In this document: in pieces, positions 24,902 through 33,769 of the stretch
Position numbering within the stretch: position 1 is the stretch's first letter
Layout of the letters: each line of letters opens with the position of its first letter
NCBI RefSeq assembly: GCF_048159605.1
Contig: NZ_JBLREB010000002.1
Span: forward strand, 62,001-126,000
From: Ectobacillus polymachus
GTDB lineage: Bacteria > Bacillota > Bacilli > Bacillales > Bacillaceae_G
DNA length: 64,000 bases
Direction: 5' to 3'
Translations under genes and position numbers: made by a program
The notes under the pieces: model-generated
Told to the model about the DNA's origin: nothing
Database searches by the model: none
What the model saw: the letters and a program-made list of their open reading frames with translations, nothing else

Positions 24902-26671
24902 TTGCAAAAGAAAACAGAGGTCAATATCGAGTTGAAATCCCAATTTATGGGGAGTAAAAAGGTGTATGTTGAGGGGTCAAGACCAGATATAAAGGTTCCC
25001 ATGAGAGAAATCGAATTAAGTCGGACCGTTACTTCTTTTAGTGAAGAAGAAAATGCTCCTGTTCAAGTATATGACACGAGTGGTCCTTATACAGATACAG
25101 CATGTGTGATTGACATTAGAAACGGGCTGCCGAAATTACGTAAAGAATGGATTTTAGAACGTAATGATGTTGAGACATATCCAGGAAGAGATATCAAACC
25201 TGTAGATAATGGATTCACAGAAGGCGATATTCGTGCAAACCTTGAATGGTTCCCGAATCGAAATACAACACCGTTATGTGCAAAAGCAGGACAGAATGTG
25301 ACGCAAATGCATTACGCTAAAAAAGGAATCATTACTCCGGAAATGGAGTATATAGCGATTCGTGAAAATATGGATCCGGAGTTTGTTCGCGATGAAGTAG
25401 CAAAGGGAAGAGCGATCATACCAGCAAATATTAACCATCCGGAAAGTGAACCAATGATTATTGGCCGTAATTTTTATGTAAAAATAAATGCAAACATTGG
25501 GAACTCTGCAGTCGGTTCTTCTATCGAGGAAGAAGTTGAAAAAATGACGTGGGCGACTCGTTGGGGCGCAGATACAATCATGGATTTATCAACAGGTAAA
25601 AATATTCATACAACGAGAGAATGGATTATTCGTAATGCTCCGGTTCCAGTCGGCACAGTACCTATTTATCAAGCGCTTGAAAAAGTGAACGGAATCGCAG
25701 AGGACTTAACATGGGAAGTGTACCGCGACACGTTAATTGAACAAGCTGAACAAGGCGTCGATTACTTTACGATTCATGCTGGGGTTTTATTACGCTATGT
25801 TCCATTAACAGCAAAACGTACAACGGGAATTGTATCCCGCGGTGGTTCGATTATGGCACAGTGGTGTTTAGCACACCATCAAGAAAGCTTCTTATACACA
25901 CACTTTGAAGAAATATGTGAAATCTTAAAACAATACGATATTTCTGTTTCGCTTGGCGATGGATTACGACCTGGTTCTATTGCAGATGCAAATGATGAAG
26001 CTCAATTTGCTGAACTTGAAACATTAGGAGAATTAACGAAAATCGCATGGAAGCATGATGTGCAGGTAATGATTGAAGGCCCAGGTCATGTACCAATGCA
26101 TAAGATTAAAGAAAATATGGATAAGCAGCTTGAAATTTGTCATGAAGCACCATTCTATACATTAGGCCCATTAACAACAGATATCGCTCCAGGATATGAC
26201 CATATTACATCCGCTATTGGAGCTGCGATGATTGGTTGGTTTGGCACAGCTATGCTTTGTTATGTAACGCCAAAAGAGCATCTTGGATTACCAAATAAAG
26301 ATGATGTTCGTGAAGGGGTTATTACTTATAAAATTGCTGCACATGCTGCTGATTTAGCGAAAGGACACCCTGGTGCAGAGGTTAGAGATAATGCTTTATC
26401 GAAAGCGCGTTTTGAATTCCGTTGGAACGATCAATTTAACTTATCACTTGATCCAGAACGTGCAAGAGAATACCATGATGAAACACTTCCAGCTGAAGGG
26501 GCAAAAACAGCTCATTTTTGTTCCATGTGCGGACCAAAGTTTTGTTCGATGAGAATTTCTCACGATATTCGAGGAATGGAAAAGGAAAAACTTTCGAAAG
26601 AAGAAGCTGTAGAAGGAATGAAACAAAAAGCTAAGGAATTTGTTGATAATGGATCCGAAATTTATCGATAA
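24902..26671 (+). CDS. thiC: phosphomethylpyrimidine synthase ThiC
   Basis: Radical-SAM enzyme converting 5-aminoimidazole ribotide to 4-amino-5-hydroxymethyl-2-methylpyrimidine phosphate for thiamine synthesis. The length (589) and blocks such as HYAKKGIITPEMEYIAIREN and GDGLRPGSIADAND are typical. The C-terminal Fe-S motif C-x2-C-x4-C is intact at Cys540, Cys543 and Cys548 (CSMCGPKFC). TTG 24902 follows AAGGGGGAAG. It is controlled by the TPP riboswitch upstream. Its 3' end overlaps a small ORF. Confidence 0.98.
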   Translation: MQKKTEVNIELKSQFMGSKKVYVEGSRPDIKVPMREIELSRTVTSFSEEENAPVQVYDTSGPYTDTACVIDIRNGLPKLRKEWILERNDVETYPGRDIKPVDNGFTEGDIRANLEWFPNRNTTPLCAKAGQNVTQMHYAKKGIITPEMEYIAIRENMDPEFVRDEVAKGRAIIPANINHPESEPMIIGRNFYVKINANIGNSAVGSSIEEEVEKMTWATRWGADTIMDLSTGKNIHTTREWIIRNAPVPVGTVPIYQALEKVNGIAEDLTWEVYRDTLIEQAEQGVDYFTIHAGVLLRYVPLTAKRTTGIVSRGGSIMAQWCLAHHQESFLYTHFEEICEILKQYDISVSLGDGLRPGSIADANDEAQFAELETLGELTKIAWKHDVQVMIEGPGHVPMHKIKENMDKQLEICHEAPFYTLGPLTTDIAPGYDHITSAIGAAMIGWFGTAMLCYVTPKEHLGLPNKDDVREGVITYKIAAHAADLAKGHPGAEVRDNALSKARFEFRWNDQFNLSLDPERAREYHDETLPAEGAKTAHFCSMCGPKFCSMRISHDIRGMEKEKLSKEEAVEGMKQKAKEFVDNGSEIYR

Positions 26672-26849
26672 TCATAACCTTAAGGAAATACAAAAGCTAA
26701 AGCGTGAAATAGAAAGCTTAGAGAATGAAATTCGCGAAATGGAAGATAAAATTCAATCGATTTATTGTAGCTGTAACCATATATTTCAGGAAACTACAGT
26801 AATGAGGGTGTGTCAGAAGTGTGGGTATTCTGAGAGCACGTATTACTAG
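26649..26849 (+). CDS. small coiled-coil protein with Cys-x-Cys / Cys-x2-Cys motif
   Basis: 66-residue acidic protein. Residues 10-35 form a predicted coiled coil (LKEIQKLKREIESLENEI). The tail has CSCNH and CQKCGYS, resembling a small zinc ribbon. ATG 26649 overlaps the last 23 bases of thiC, so it is probably translated by coupling; TTG codons at 26640 and 26643 are alternative starts. It is followed by a terminator. I do not recognise the family; the shared transcript puts it under the TPP riboswitch. Confidence 0.6.
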   Translation: MDPKFIDNHNLKEIQKLKREIESLENEIREMEDKIQSIYCSCNHIFQETTVMRVCQKCGYSESTYY

Positions 26850-26865
26850 TACAGAACTTCATGAG

Positions 26866-26907
26866 CCGTCTTTTCTAGGAACGATTCCTAAAAAAGATGG
26901 TTTTTTT
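26866..26907 (+). terminator. rho-independent terminator
   Basis: A long imperfect stem (26866-26881 with 26885-26900) is followed by seven T residues. Confidence 0.85.
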
Positions 26908-27027
26908 AATTATTAATACTTTCAATAAGGTCGTTTGACTTATCTGTACCGCCAAAGTAATATGATTGAGATACTAAAATGAAATCAGCCTATTCTTGTT
27001 AAAATAAACACATAAATAATAGATTGG

Positions 27028-28233
27028 ATGAACGAAATGAAGACTGAAACGAGTGTAACAGTTACATCAAAATATAGTAATAAAATAAAACGAGGGTATC
27101 CATTGCTTACCAAGGATGCGATTGCAAATGACAAGAACCTTCATGATGAAGGAGAAATCATTCGATTGGTGGATGAGAGAAATCAATTTCTAGCAACAGG
27201 CTATTATGGTAAGCAAAATAAAGGATACGGATGGGTATTGAGTCGAAATGAAGCAGAAGTCATTAATCAAACGTTTGTTGAAGAAAAAATACGACAAGCA
27301 ATCCATCACCGATTACCTTATTATAAGGATGAACAAACGACAGCATTTCGTGTATTTAATGGTGAAGGTGATGGAATCGGCGGCTTAATTATTGATTACT
27401 ATGATGGCTATTACGTAATAAATTGGTATAGCAAAGGAATCTATGCGTTTAAAGACTATGTGATTCAGTCCCTGCAAAACATCGTGGAATATAAGGGAAT
27501 CTATCAGAAAAAGCGTTTTGATACAAAGGGACAGTATATGGATGAAGATGATTTTGTGACGGGTGAGAGAGGACAGTTTCCCATTATCGTCAAAGAAAAT
27601 GGAATATGCTTTGCTGTATATTTAAACGATGGTGCGATGGTTGGTGTATTCCTTGATCAACGAGATGTGAGACGGACAATTCGAGATACGTATGCAAAAG
27701 GAAAAACGGTTTTAAATATGTTTTCGTATACGGGAGCGTTTTCTGTAGCCGCAGCTTTAGGGGGAGCTATAAAAACAACCAGTGTGGACTTAGCAAATCG
27801 AAGTTTAGCAAAGACGATTGAACAATTTAGCATAAATGATATTGATTATGAGGCACAGGATATTATTGTAGAAGATGTATTTCATTATTTTAAATATGCA
27901 GCGCGCAAGAAGCTTACATTCGATATGGTCATTCTTGATCCGCCTAGCTTTGCTAAATCGAAGAAATTCAAATTTAGTGCAGCCAAGGATTATACGAACT
28001 TATTGAAAGAAACGATAGCAATTACAGAAAAGAATGGAATTATCGTAGCCTCTACAAACTGCAGTACATTTGATATGCATAAATTTAAGGAATTTATTGA
28101 TAAGGCATTTTATGAAACAAGTACATCTTACAAAATTTTAGAAGAGTTCTCCTTGCCATCTGATTTTAAGACGATAAAGGAATATAAAGAGGGAAATTAT
28201 CTTAAGGTTGTATTTATAAAAAAGATGAAGTAA
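27028..28233 (+). CDS. class I SAM rRNA methyltransferase (RlmI/RlmK-like, YwbD-type)
   Basis: SAM-dependent 23S rRNA (cytosine-C5) methyltransferase family, 401 residues. An N-terminal PUA-like domain (about 10-85) is followed by a Rossmann fold: motif I is VLNMFSYTGAFSVAAALGGA with the acidic residue TSVDLA, motif IV is MVILDPPSFAKSK, and a late Cys lies in STNCST. ATG 27028 or 27037 could be the start; the latter is slightly nearer family N-termini. It is a single gene with a convergent terminator. E. coli RlmI modifies C1962; this target is an inference. Confidence 0.9.
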   Translation: MNEMKTETSVTVTSKYSNKIKRGYPLLTKDAIANDKNLHDEGEIIRLVDERNQFLATGYYGKQNKGYGWVLSRNEAEVINQTFVEEKIRQAIHHRLPYYKDEQTTAFRVFNGEGDGIGGLIIDYYDGYYVINWYSKGIYAFKDYVIQSLQNIVEYKGIYQKKRFDTKGQYMDEDDFVTGERGQFPIIVKENGICFAVYLNDGAMVGVFLDQRDVRRTIRDTYAKGKTVLNMFSYTGAFSVAAALGGAIKTTSVDLANRSLAKTIEQFSINDIDYEAQDIIVEDVFHYFKYAARKKLTFDMVILDPPSFAKSKKFKFSAAKDYTNLLKETIAITEKNGIIVASTNCSTFDMHKFKEFIDKAFYETSTSYKILEEFSLPSDFKTIKEYKEGNYLKVVFIKKMK

Positions 28234-28240
28234 TACATGT

Positions 28241-28276
28241 AAAGGGTCGTTCTATACGAGAGAAACGACCCTTTTT
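28241..28276. terminator. bidirectional terminator
   Basis: An 11-bp stem (28241-28251 with 28264-28274) with A and T tracts at the ends, between convergent genes. Confidence 0.85.
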
Positions 28277-28290
28277 GTAATAGTAGAATG

Positions 28291-28755
28291 TTACGAGCGG
28301 CGGGTAAATCCTTCCTCATCCAAATAGCCAAGTGCTTGGTTGTAGGAGTGAAACGTTCCGTCTAGTAACGTTCCAGCATATACATTCCACATATCATCTT
28401 CTTGCATTAGGATAAGGGTATGGCCATCTTCGTTTATCCACTCTTCCTCTTCTTGAATCGTTGCTTCTGTTTCAATGGATTTGGATAGGCCACGAATCGA
28501 ACGTTCTAGGATAGAACGAAGATCGTCTTCGGAAAAGTCGCGAATGTTTACAAATCCTTTATCATTGGTTACAAATCCTTGTAAATGTTCAGCATAGACA
28601 AAGCCATTTCCATTTGGGTGTAGATGATACACAACGTTCTTTTTATCTGACGTACTTTCTTCGTAATGAAAATTAATTCGGCCGAGTGATACGTCTTTTC
28701 GTTTTAATTCAGGGAATGATGCAATAATAGCAAGTTTTTCTTGAAAAGTTAGCAT
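28291..28755 (-). CDS. uncharacterised acidic protein
   Basis: 154-residue soluble protein with a Glu-rich region (TEATIQEEEEWINEDGH). It has no signal peptide, membrane helix or catalytic motif I recognise. GGAGG lies directly ahead of ATG 28755; an upstream ATG at 28782 has no such site. The C-terminus (GTFHSYNQALGYLDEEGF) looks like a small structured repeat. It may be a Bacillus-specific hypothetical protein. It stands alone between a convergent terminator and a divergent gap. Confidence 0.75.
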   Translation of the reverse strand: MLTFQEKLAIIASFPELKRKDVSLGRINFHYEESTSDKKNVVYHLHPNGNGFVYAEHLQGFVTNDKGFVNIRDFSEDDLRSILERSIRGLSKSIETEATIQEEEEWINEDGHTLILMQEDDMWNVYAGTLLDGTFHSYNQALGYLDEEGFTRRS

Positions 28756-29131
28756 GCTGCCTCCGTTTAAGTAGGATATCATTTTGTTTGTTAATTATAG
28801 CACATACAATACAATCATGCCTTAGGGCCCAAATTAGGAGAGACGAGAAAGTTGCACATTATATAATCCTTAATTCCACGAGAATAGTTTATGTTGTATA
28901 ATTTAATCAAATACATAGATATACTTCAATATGAAAAATAAGATGTTAATTTTGTTATAGAACAATGGAATTGTATTCTCGAGAGGTTACATCAAAATAG
29001 GCACTTTCTAAAGGCTCGTAAATACGATACATAAGAGCAATAGGAAATTAAACTGTATATACAGCATGAAGTGTTATAATACTAATAAGAAAACGTAGCT
29101 TTTGAAACGGATTGTACTAGGAGAGGAAAAA
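28756..29131. other. intergenic region, nothing firm
   Basis: An AT-rich gap between divergent genes. It should hold two promoters but I see no strong -35/-10 pair or repeat. Confidence 0.5.
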
Positions 29132-30136
29132 ATGAAGAAAGCCGTTTTAACGATTGTTGTCCCATGCTATAACGAAGAAGAAGTATTAAGTGAAACAATA
29201 TCGAGATTAACCAATTTGTTAGCAGAAATGAAACAAGATGGATTAATCAACGAGAAAAGTAATATTCTGTTTGTGGATGATGGCAGCCGAGATCAAACAT
29301 GGGCCATTATTGAAAGCTATGTTAAGACGAGTCCTGCAATTACTGGATTGAAGTTAAGCCGTAACTTTGGGCATCAGGGAGCACTGTTAGCAGGATTAGA
29401 AACTGCGTATCGTTATGCTGATTGTGTTGTATCGATTGATGCGGATTTACAAGATGATATTCTTGCAATTCGAGAGTTTGTTATAAAATACAATGAAGGC
29501 TATGATGTTGTGTATGGAGTACGTGATAAACGTGATACGGATACAGCCTTTAAACGGCGAACTGCATTGGCGTTCTATCGATTTATGAATAAAATGGGCG
29601 TTAAGCTAGTGCCAAATCATGCAGACTTTCGTCTATTAAGTTCGCGTGCATTAGGCGAGTTTTTGAAGTATCAAGAAGAGAATATGTTTATTAGAGGGAT
29701 CATTCCTTTACTTGGATTTAAGTCTACGAAAGTATATTACAATCGTGCTGAAAGATTTGCTGGAGAATCAAAGTATCCATTGAAGAAAATGATCAGCTTT
29801 GCACTAGATGGTATTACTTCCTTTTCTATTGCACCTATACGCTTTGTGTCATCACTTGGATTTTTTGTTACCGTTATTAGTATTATCATGGCGATTTACA
29901 CCCTAGTACAGAAGACTTTGGGCAATGTGGAAAGCGGCTGGACTTCCCTTATCCTATCCATTTGGTTTATCGGCGGCGTACAGCTTATGGCTATTGGTGT
30001 ACTCGGAGAATATATTGGAAAAATTTTTAAAGAAACGAAACGGCGCCCTCGTTTTACCATTGAAACAGATTTATATTCTATTGGGTTTCAAATGAAGGAT
30101 GAACGAGAAAAAGAAATGATAGGTGAACATAACTAG
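29132..30136 (+). CDS. GT2 bactoprenol-linked glycosyltransferase (DPM1/GtrB/CsbB-like)
   Basis: Membrane-associated GT-A enzyme of 334 residues expected to load a sugar onto undecaprenyl phosphate. LTIVVPCYNEEEVL opens the nucleotide-sugar domain. The DxD site is VSIDADLQDD. The LKLSRNFGHQGALLAGLE segment is characteristic of the DPM1/GtrB branch. Two transmembrane helices follow (about 235-320). ATG 29132 has AGGAGAGG upstream; an in-frame TTG at 29102 does not. In Bacillus and Listeria such enzymes act with a flippase and a GT-C protein to glycosylate wall polymers. The window holds several GT-C candidates but no GtcA-type flippase. Confidence 0.9.
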   Translation: MKKAVLTIVVPCYNEEEVLSETISRLTNLLAEMKQDGLINEKSNILFVDDGSRDQTWAIIESYVKTSPAITGLKLSRNFGHQGALLAGLETAYRYADCVVSIDADLQDDILAIREFVIKYNEGYDVVYGVRDKRDTDTAFKRRTALAFYRFMNKMGVKLVPNHADFRLLSSRALGEFLKYQEENMFIRGIIPLLGFKSTKVYYNRAERFAGESKYPLKKMISFALDGITSFSIAPIRFVSSLGFFVTVISIIMAIYTLVQKTLGNVESGWTSLILSIWFIGGVQLMAIGVLGEYIGKIFKETKRRPRFTIETDLYSIGFQMKDEREKEMIGEHN

Positions 30137-30232
30137 GGACAGGCTTTTCCTGATCTTCGCATACAAATCGTAGTTTTTAGAGAACCAATATCTTGACTTT
30201 CAGTATAGAATTGATAAAATAAATGTATTAAG

Positions 30233-30481
30233 AAGCTTGCTCGCACGTTGTGTACGATTAAGCTTAACTTTGGTGAAAATATGGGGATTTGCTCGCACGC
30301 TGTGTACGACTAAATCCAATTTTATACAGAGCATATGTTTCTAACTCCGCTTGATTTAGAGACATGTGCTTTTGTTTTTGATTTGTCATAAAGTAACGTT
30401 CATATCGGTATGATATAGGTAGAGTCGCACGTTGTGTGCGACTGAAAAGAAGGACTCGCACGTCGTGTACGGTCCTTCTTT
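30233..30481. repeat. island of four related palindromic hairpin repeats
   Basis: Four units share the core TCGCACGYTGTGTACGA with slight variation: 30233-30265, 30285-30317, 30423-30443 and 30446-30481. The flanking arms differ but each remains self-complementary: AAGCTT/AAGCTT, GGATTT/AAATCC, AGTCGCAC/GTGCGACT and AAAGAAGGAC/GTCCTTCTTT. The fourth unit with its T tract is a terminator. The region lies between convergent genes and has no credible coding content. Confidence 0.75.
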
Positions 30482-30485
30482 TTTT
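30446..30485. terminator. bidirectional terminator (repeat unit 4)
   Basis: A 10-bp stem (30446-30455 with 30472-30481) followed by a T run on the plus strand; the minus strand also has TTTTC on its far side. Confidence 0.75.
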
Positions 30486-31245
30486 AGGTATACTCATAAA
30501 TCTTTATTTTATGTTGTATAAACTGTTTGTATAGCTGTAGTATCTCTGCTTGATGCCGTTTTCTAGGCGGATAATGATAGTAGCTTCGAAAGTAAACAGA
30601 TGTGATAAAGTTAACGAGATCCGCTAGCTGAATTAATGTGCAATTTTTATCGTGAGAGACTTTAATCTGTAAATCAGGATATACACGTTTATTGTGCGGG
30701 TTTTTTAAGGCCTGATAAAAATTTCGAATTTCACTTGGTTTCCCATCATCGCAGACGATAAATGCATATTCATTATGATGAGCGAGTTGGCCATTTAGTA
30801 TATGTATCAGTTCTGTATACCCTTGAATGTGCATTTTATTATGGTTTTGATCTTTTGTGTTTGTTAAATATGTTTTCTTATTCGTTATGGAAGCTGCAAT
30901 GATAATGTTTTGATTTTGCAGCAGTTTGAGACAATCTCCTATAATACGAAATCGCTCTTCATCTGATAGATTGTAATAGAAATTTTCTCCATCAATAAAA
31001 GCTTTCCCATGTATCTCGAAATACTTAAAGAAATCAATTTCATCAAAATGTTCTTCTGGAATGCCATGAATCTTCAGCTTAATATCTTGCTTTAAATTAT
31101 CTAGAATTTTCTGTACTTCATGATTTAAATGAATTTGTTGTTCGAGTGGAACAAGAATACCTGCATAGCAAAGTACGGGTTGATTATGCATATCTCCAAA
31201 TCCGTTATTACCAGATTCATCTGTATAAAATCCGTATAAAGTCAA
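30484..31245 (-). CDS. DUF3800 domain protein (RNase H-like fold predicted)
   Basis: 253-residue soluble protein. The N-terminal LYGFYTDESGNNGFG and the C-terminal LIQLADLVNFIT blocks are the DUF3800 hallmarks. They place conserved Asp and Glu residues in positions expected of an RNase H-like active site (DES, CDDG, QLAD). TTG at 31245 is preferred because AGGA lies 6 bases upstream and the protein then begins MTLYGFYTDESGN; the frame reaches a TTG at 31263. DUF3800 genes often sit in defence or mobile regions. Here it is alone, beside a hairpin-repeat island. Confidence 0.82.
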   Translation of the reverse strand: MTLYGFYTDESGNNGFGDMHNQPVLCYAGILVPLEQQIHLNHEVQKILDNLKQDIKLKIHGIPEEHFDEIDFFKYFEIHGKAFIDGENFYYNLSDEERFRIIGDCLKLLQNQNIIIAASITNKKTYLTNTKDQNHNKMHIQGYTELIHILNGQLAHHNEYAFIVCDDGKPSEIRNFYQALKNPHNKRVYPDLQIKVSHDKNCTLIQLADLVNFITSVYFRSYYHYPPRKRHQAEILQLYKQFIQHKIKIYEYT

Positions 31246-31331
31246 AGGAATTCCTACTTTCAAAATTCAGTGTTTGGTATGTTTGCTTGCGTTTACATGT
31301 TCCATTTTCAACTGGACCGTGTATGTATCAC

Positions 31332-32171
31332 TTACAAAAATTCTAACTGTAAGCCTACTCCGACTTCTTCACTATTTGCAACTTGCGCAAGAGCTACTTT
31401 CGAGCGAAAATCTGTGCAATGAGAAGCGTGGAGGTTTGCTGGCTTTAGATTTTTTATGTACTGTACGGTTTGTTCGAGTTGATGTTTTGGAGGATTTAAT
31501 AGGTGAAAACCGCCAATTATATCTACGATTCTTTCTTCTTGGCACACTTCTTTTGCGTATTCAATGATGTTACAAATTCCTGAATGTGCACATCCAACTA
31601 TAATAACTAACCCTTCAGACGATTTATAGGCTAATGCCGAATCATCTTGAATAAAATCTTCATATTCACCTTGTCCTGTTACGATTTTCCCAATAGAATC
31701 TTTTCCTTCAAAATCAAAAACTCGCTTAATCTCACCTAAAAAAACTAATTTATCTGTAATCCAAAAGGGTTCTTTTGATAAATGAACAGGAAAATGTCTT
31801 TCCAATTTTTCTTTCGATAGTATACTTCCAATCTCACCTATCGATGGTACTAGTTTGCTTTCAAAAACAATAGGATGACCAATAATAGAAGGAGTATTAT
31901 ATGTTATGTGTTCATTTTTAGCTTCCATATGTAATTGCATTAAGTGAACAATTCCCCAGGTGTGATCAACATGTCCATGTGACAAGGCAACGTAATCTAA
32001 GTCCCTTAAGTCAATGTTCATTTTTTGAGCATTTTTAATAAATATATCAGAATATCCGGTATCAAATAGAATCCGTTTATTATCTGCTTCGATAAAAAAT
32101 GACAATGCAGGTTCTCCTAAGAAATACCGATCGATAAACGTATGATTATCGACTAGTACGGATAGCCTCAT
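31332..32171 (-). CDS. MBL-fold metallohydrolase (COG1237-type)
   Basis: Metallo-beta-lactamase-fold hydrolase of 279 residues. The metal motif HxHxDH is present as SHGHVDHTWG. A second His lies in VGCAHSGICN and another in IGGFHLLN, which is the pattern of the branch annotated as MptB-like or dihydropterin-ribofuranosylaminobenzene phosphate synthase. ATG 32171 is preferred over the in-frame upstream codons because GGTGAT lies 6 bases away. No pathway partner is adjacent, so the substrate is unknown. Confidence 0.85.
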   Translation of the reverse strand: MRLSVLVDNHTFIDRYFLGEPALSFFIEADNKRILFDTGYSDIFIKNAQKMNIDLRDLDYVALSHGHVDHTWGIVHLMQLHMEAKNEHITYNTPSIIGHPIVFESKLVPSIGEIGSILSKEKLERHFPVHLSKEPFWITDKLVFLGEIKRVFDFEGKDSIGKIVTGQGEYEDFIQDDSALAYKSSEGLVIIVGCAHSGICNIIEYAKEVCQEERIVDIIGGFHLLNPPKHQLEQTVQYIKNLKPANLHASHCTDFRSKVALAQVANSEEVGVGLQLEFL

Positions 32172-32267
32172 GAACATCACCAACCTTTCTAAACTGTATT
32201 ATAACAAAATAGAACCCGCTTTTTTACATTGAATAATCAGGGGATCATTCTTATTCTTTTGTACGAA

Positions 32268-32301
32268 AAAAGAGATGGCTTAAGAAAGAGCCATCTCTTT
32301 T
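32268..32301 (-). terminator. rho-independent terminator after pepT
   Basis: Perfect 13-bp stem (32268-32280 with 32289-32301), followed on the minus strand by a T tract. Confidence 0.88.
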
Positions 32302-32321
32302 CATTTGCTAAAGTATAAGTC

Positions 32322-33554
32322 TTACGCTTTTTGTTCAAAAAGCTTTGTTATTTCAATAATAACATTCGTTGCTTGGATCATATTATCAACAGAAATGAAT
32401 TCATATCTACCGTGGAAGTTTTCGCCGCCAGTAAAAATATTCGGTGTTGGGAGTCCCATATAAGAAATTTGGGCTCCATCTGTACCGCCGCGAATTGGTG
32501 AAATGTTTGGCTCAATATTTAAGTTTTTCATTGCTGTGTAAGCAATATCAATAATTTCTTTCACAGGTTCAACTTTTTCTTTCATGTTGTAATATTGATC
32601 TTTCATTTCAAGAAGAATGTGTTCTTTTCCATATTTTTCTTGAAGTTCACTTACGATGGTTTGAATCGTTGCTTTTCTTGCTTCAAATTGTTCTTTGTCG
32701 AAGTCCCGTATGATGTAAGAAAGCTTCGTCTCTTCTACATCTCCATTGATAGAAAGTAAGTGATAGAAGCCTTCATAGCCTTCGGTTGCCTCTGGGCTTT
32801 CTTCTGCAGGAAGCTTACTGTTAAGCTCCATAGCAATTTTAGTTGAATTGATCATTTTTCCTTTTGCAGTACCTGGATGTACATTCTTACCTTTGATCGT
32901 AATCTTGGCAGCGGCAGCGTTAAAGTTTTCGTATTCGAGCTCACCAAGAGGGCCGCCATCTACTGTGTAGGCATAGGATGCGTTAAATGCTTTTACATCA
33001 AATTTATGCGGTCCTCTGCCAATTTCTTCATCGGGAGTGAAGGCAACGCGTACTTTCCCGTGTTTGATTTCAGGGTGTTGGATAAGGTATGCCATTGCAG
33101 TCATAATTTCAGTAATACCTGATTTATCGTCAGCGCCAAGCAACGTTGTTCCGTCGGTTGTAATCAACGTATGATCCTTATAATTTTTAAGTTCAGGGAA
33201 GTGTTCTACTGTCATGATAATGTTCTGCTCTTTGTTTAATACGATATCGTTGCCATCGTATTGTTCAATCATTTGCGGTTTGACATTTGTACCGGTAAAG
33301 TCTGTTGCAGTATCGACGTGAGACATAAAGCCAATGGTTGGAACGTTTTTCGTTGTGTTAGCTGGGAGAGTAGCCATGACGTAACCATTCTTATCAATGG
33401 TTACTTCCTGCATACCAATGGACGTAAGTTCTTCTACTAGCATGTTTAGAAGTGTTAGCTGTCCTGGTGTGGAAGGGCACGTATCATTATTTTCATTGGA
33501 TTGTGTATCCACTTTTACATACGAAGTAAATCTTTCGATGATTTCGTTTTTCAT
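32322..33554 (-). CDS. pepT: peptidase T (tripeptide aminopeptidase)
   Basis: Cytosolic M20B zinc aminopeptidase releasing the N-terminal residue of tripeptides; 410 residues, as usual for PepT. The metal and catalytic motifs are visible: GFMSHVDTATDF, LLGADDKSG, TPDEEIGRG, TVDGGPLGE and the final His in GGENFHGRYEF. GAAGG lies a few bases before the ATG. The gene is monocistronic with its own terminator. Its upstream region is shared with the divergent TetR operon. Confidence 0.97.
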   Translation of the reverse strand: MKNEIIERFTSYVKVDTQSNENNDTCPSTPGQLTLLNMLVEELTSIGMQEVTIDKNGYVMATLPANTTKNVPTIGFMSHVDTATDFTGTNVKPQMIEQYDGNDIVLNKEQNIIMTVEHFPELKNYKDHTLITTDGTTLLGADDKSGITEIMTAMAYLIQHPEIKHGKVRVAFTPDEEIGRGPHKFDVKAFNASYAYTVDGGPLGELEYENFNAAAAKITIKGKNVHPGTAKGKMINSTKIAMELNSKLPAEESPEATEGYEGFYHLLSINGDVEETKLSYIIRDFDKEQFEARKATIQTIVSELQEKYGKEHILLEMKDQYYNMKEKVEPVKEIIDIAYTAMKNLNIEPNISPIRGGTDGAQISYMGLPTPNIFTGGENFHGRYEFISVDNMIQATNVIIEITKLFEQKA

Positions 33555-33690
33555 TTTCCTTCATCTCCATTTTTCGGTATATGTATATAGTATCACGGTA
33601 CCAGAAAACAAACATCATATGCAACTCTGCATGAGGGAAGGGTGGGTGAAAAGAAATCAAAAAATTGTAACAATTATCCCTTCCTTCGTA

Positions 33691-33740
33691 TTGACCAATG
33701 TGGTCAATGGAAATATAATGAAATTGACCACATTGGTCAA
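33691..33740 (+). promoter_or_regulatory. TetR-operon promoter with twin operators
   Basis: TTGACC (33691-33696) and TATAAT (33714-33719) form a promoter with 17-base spacing. Two 17-bp palindromes, TTGACCAATGTGGTCAA (33691-33707) and TTGACCACATTGGTCAA (33724-33740), flank the -10 element. Their centres are 33 bp apart, about three helical turns. The TetR-family gene begins 29 bases later, so autorepression is likely. Confidence 0.85.
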
Positions 33741-33769
33741 ATGAGTGAGTACTGAAGGAAGAGAAAGCT

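Noticed and set aside
30264..30497. 77-codon minus-strand frame with two FSRTQRA segments
   Set aside because: The repeated peptide is simply the translation of the palindromic DNA repeats; no ribosome site and no conserved remainder.
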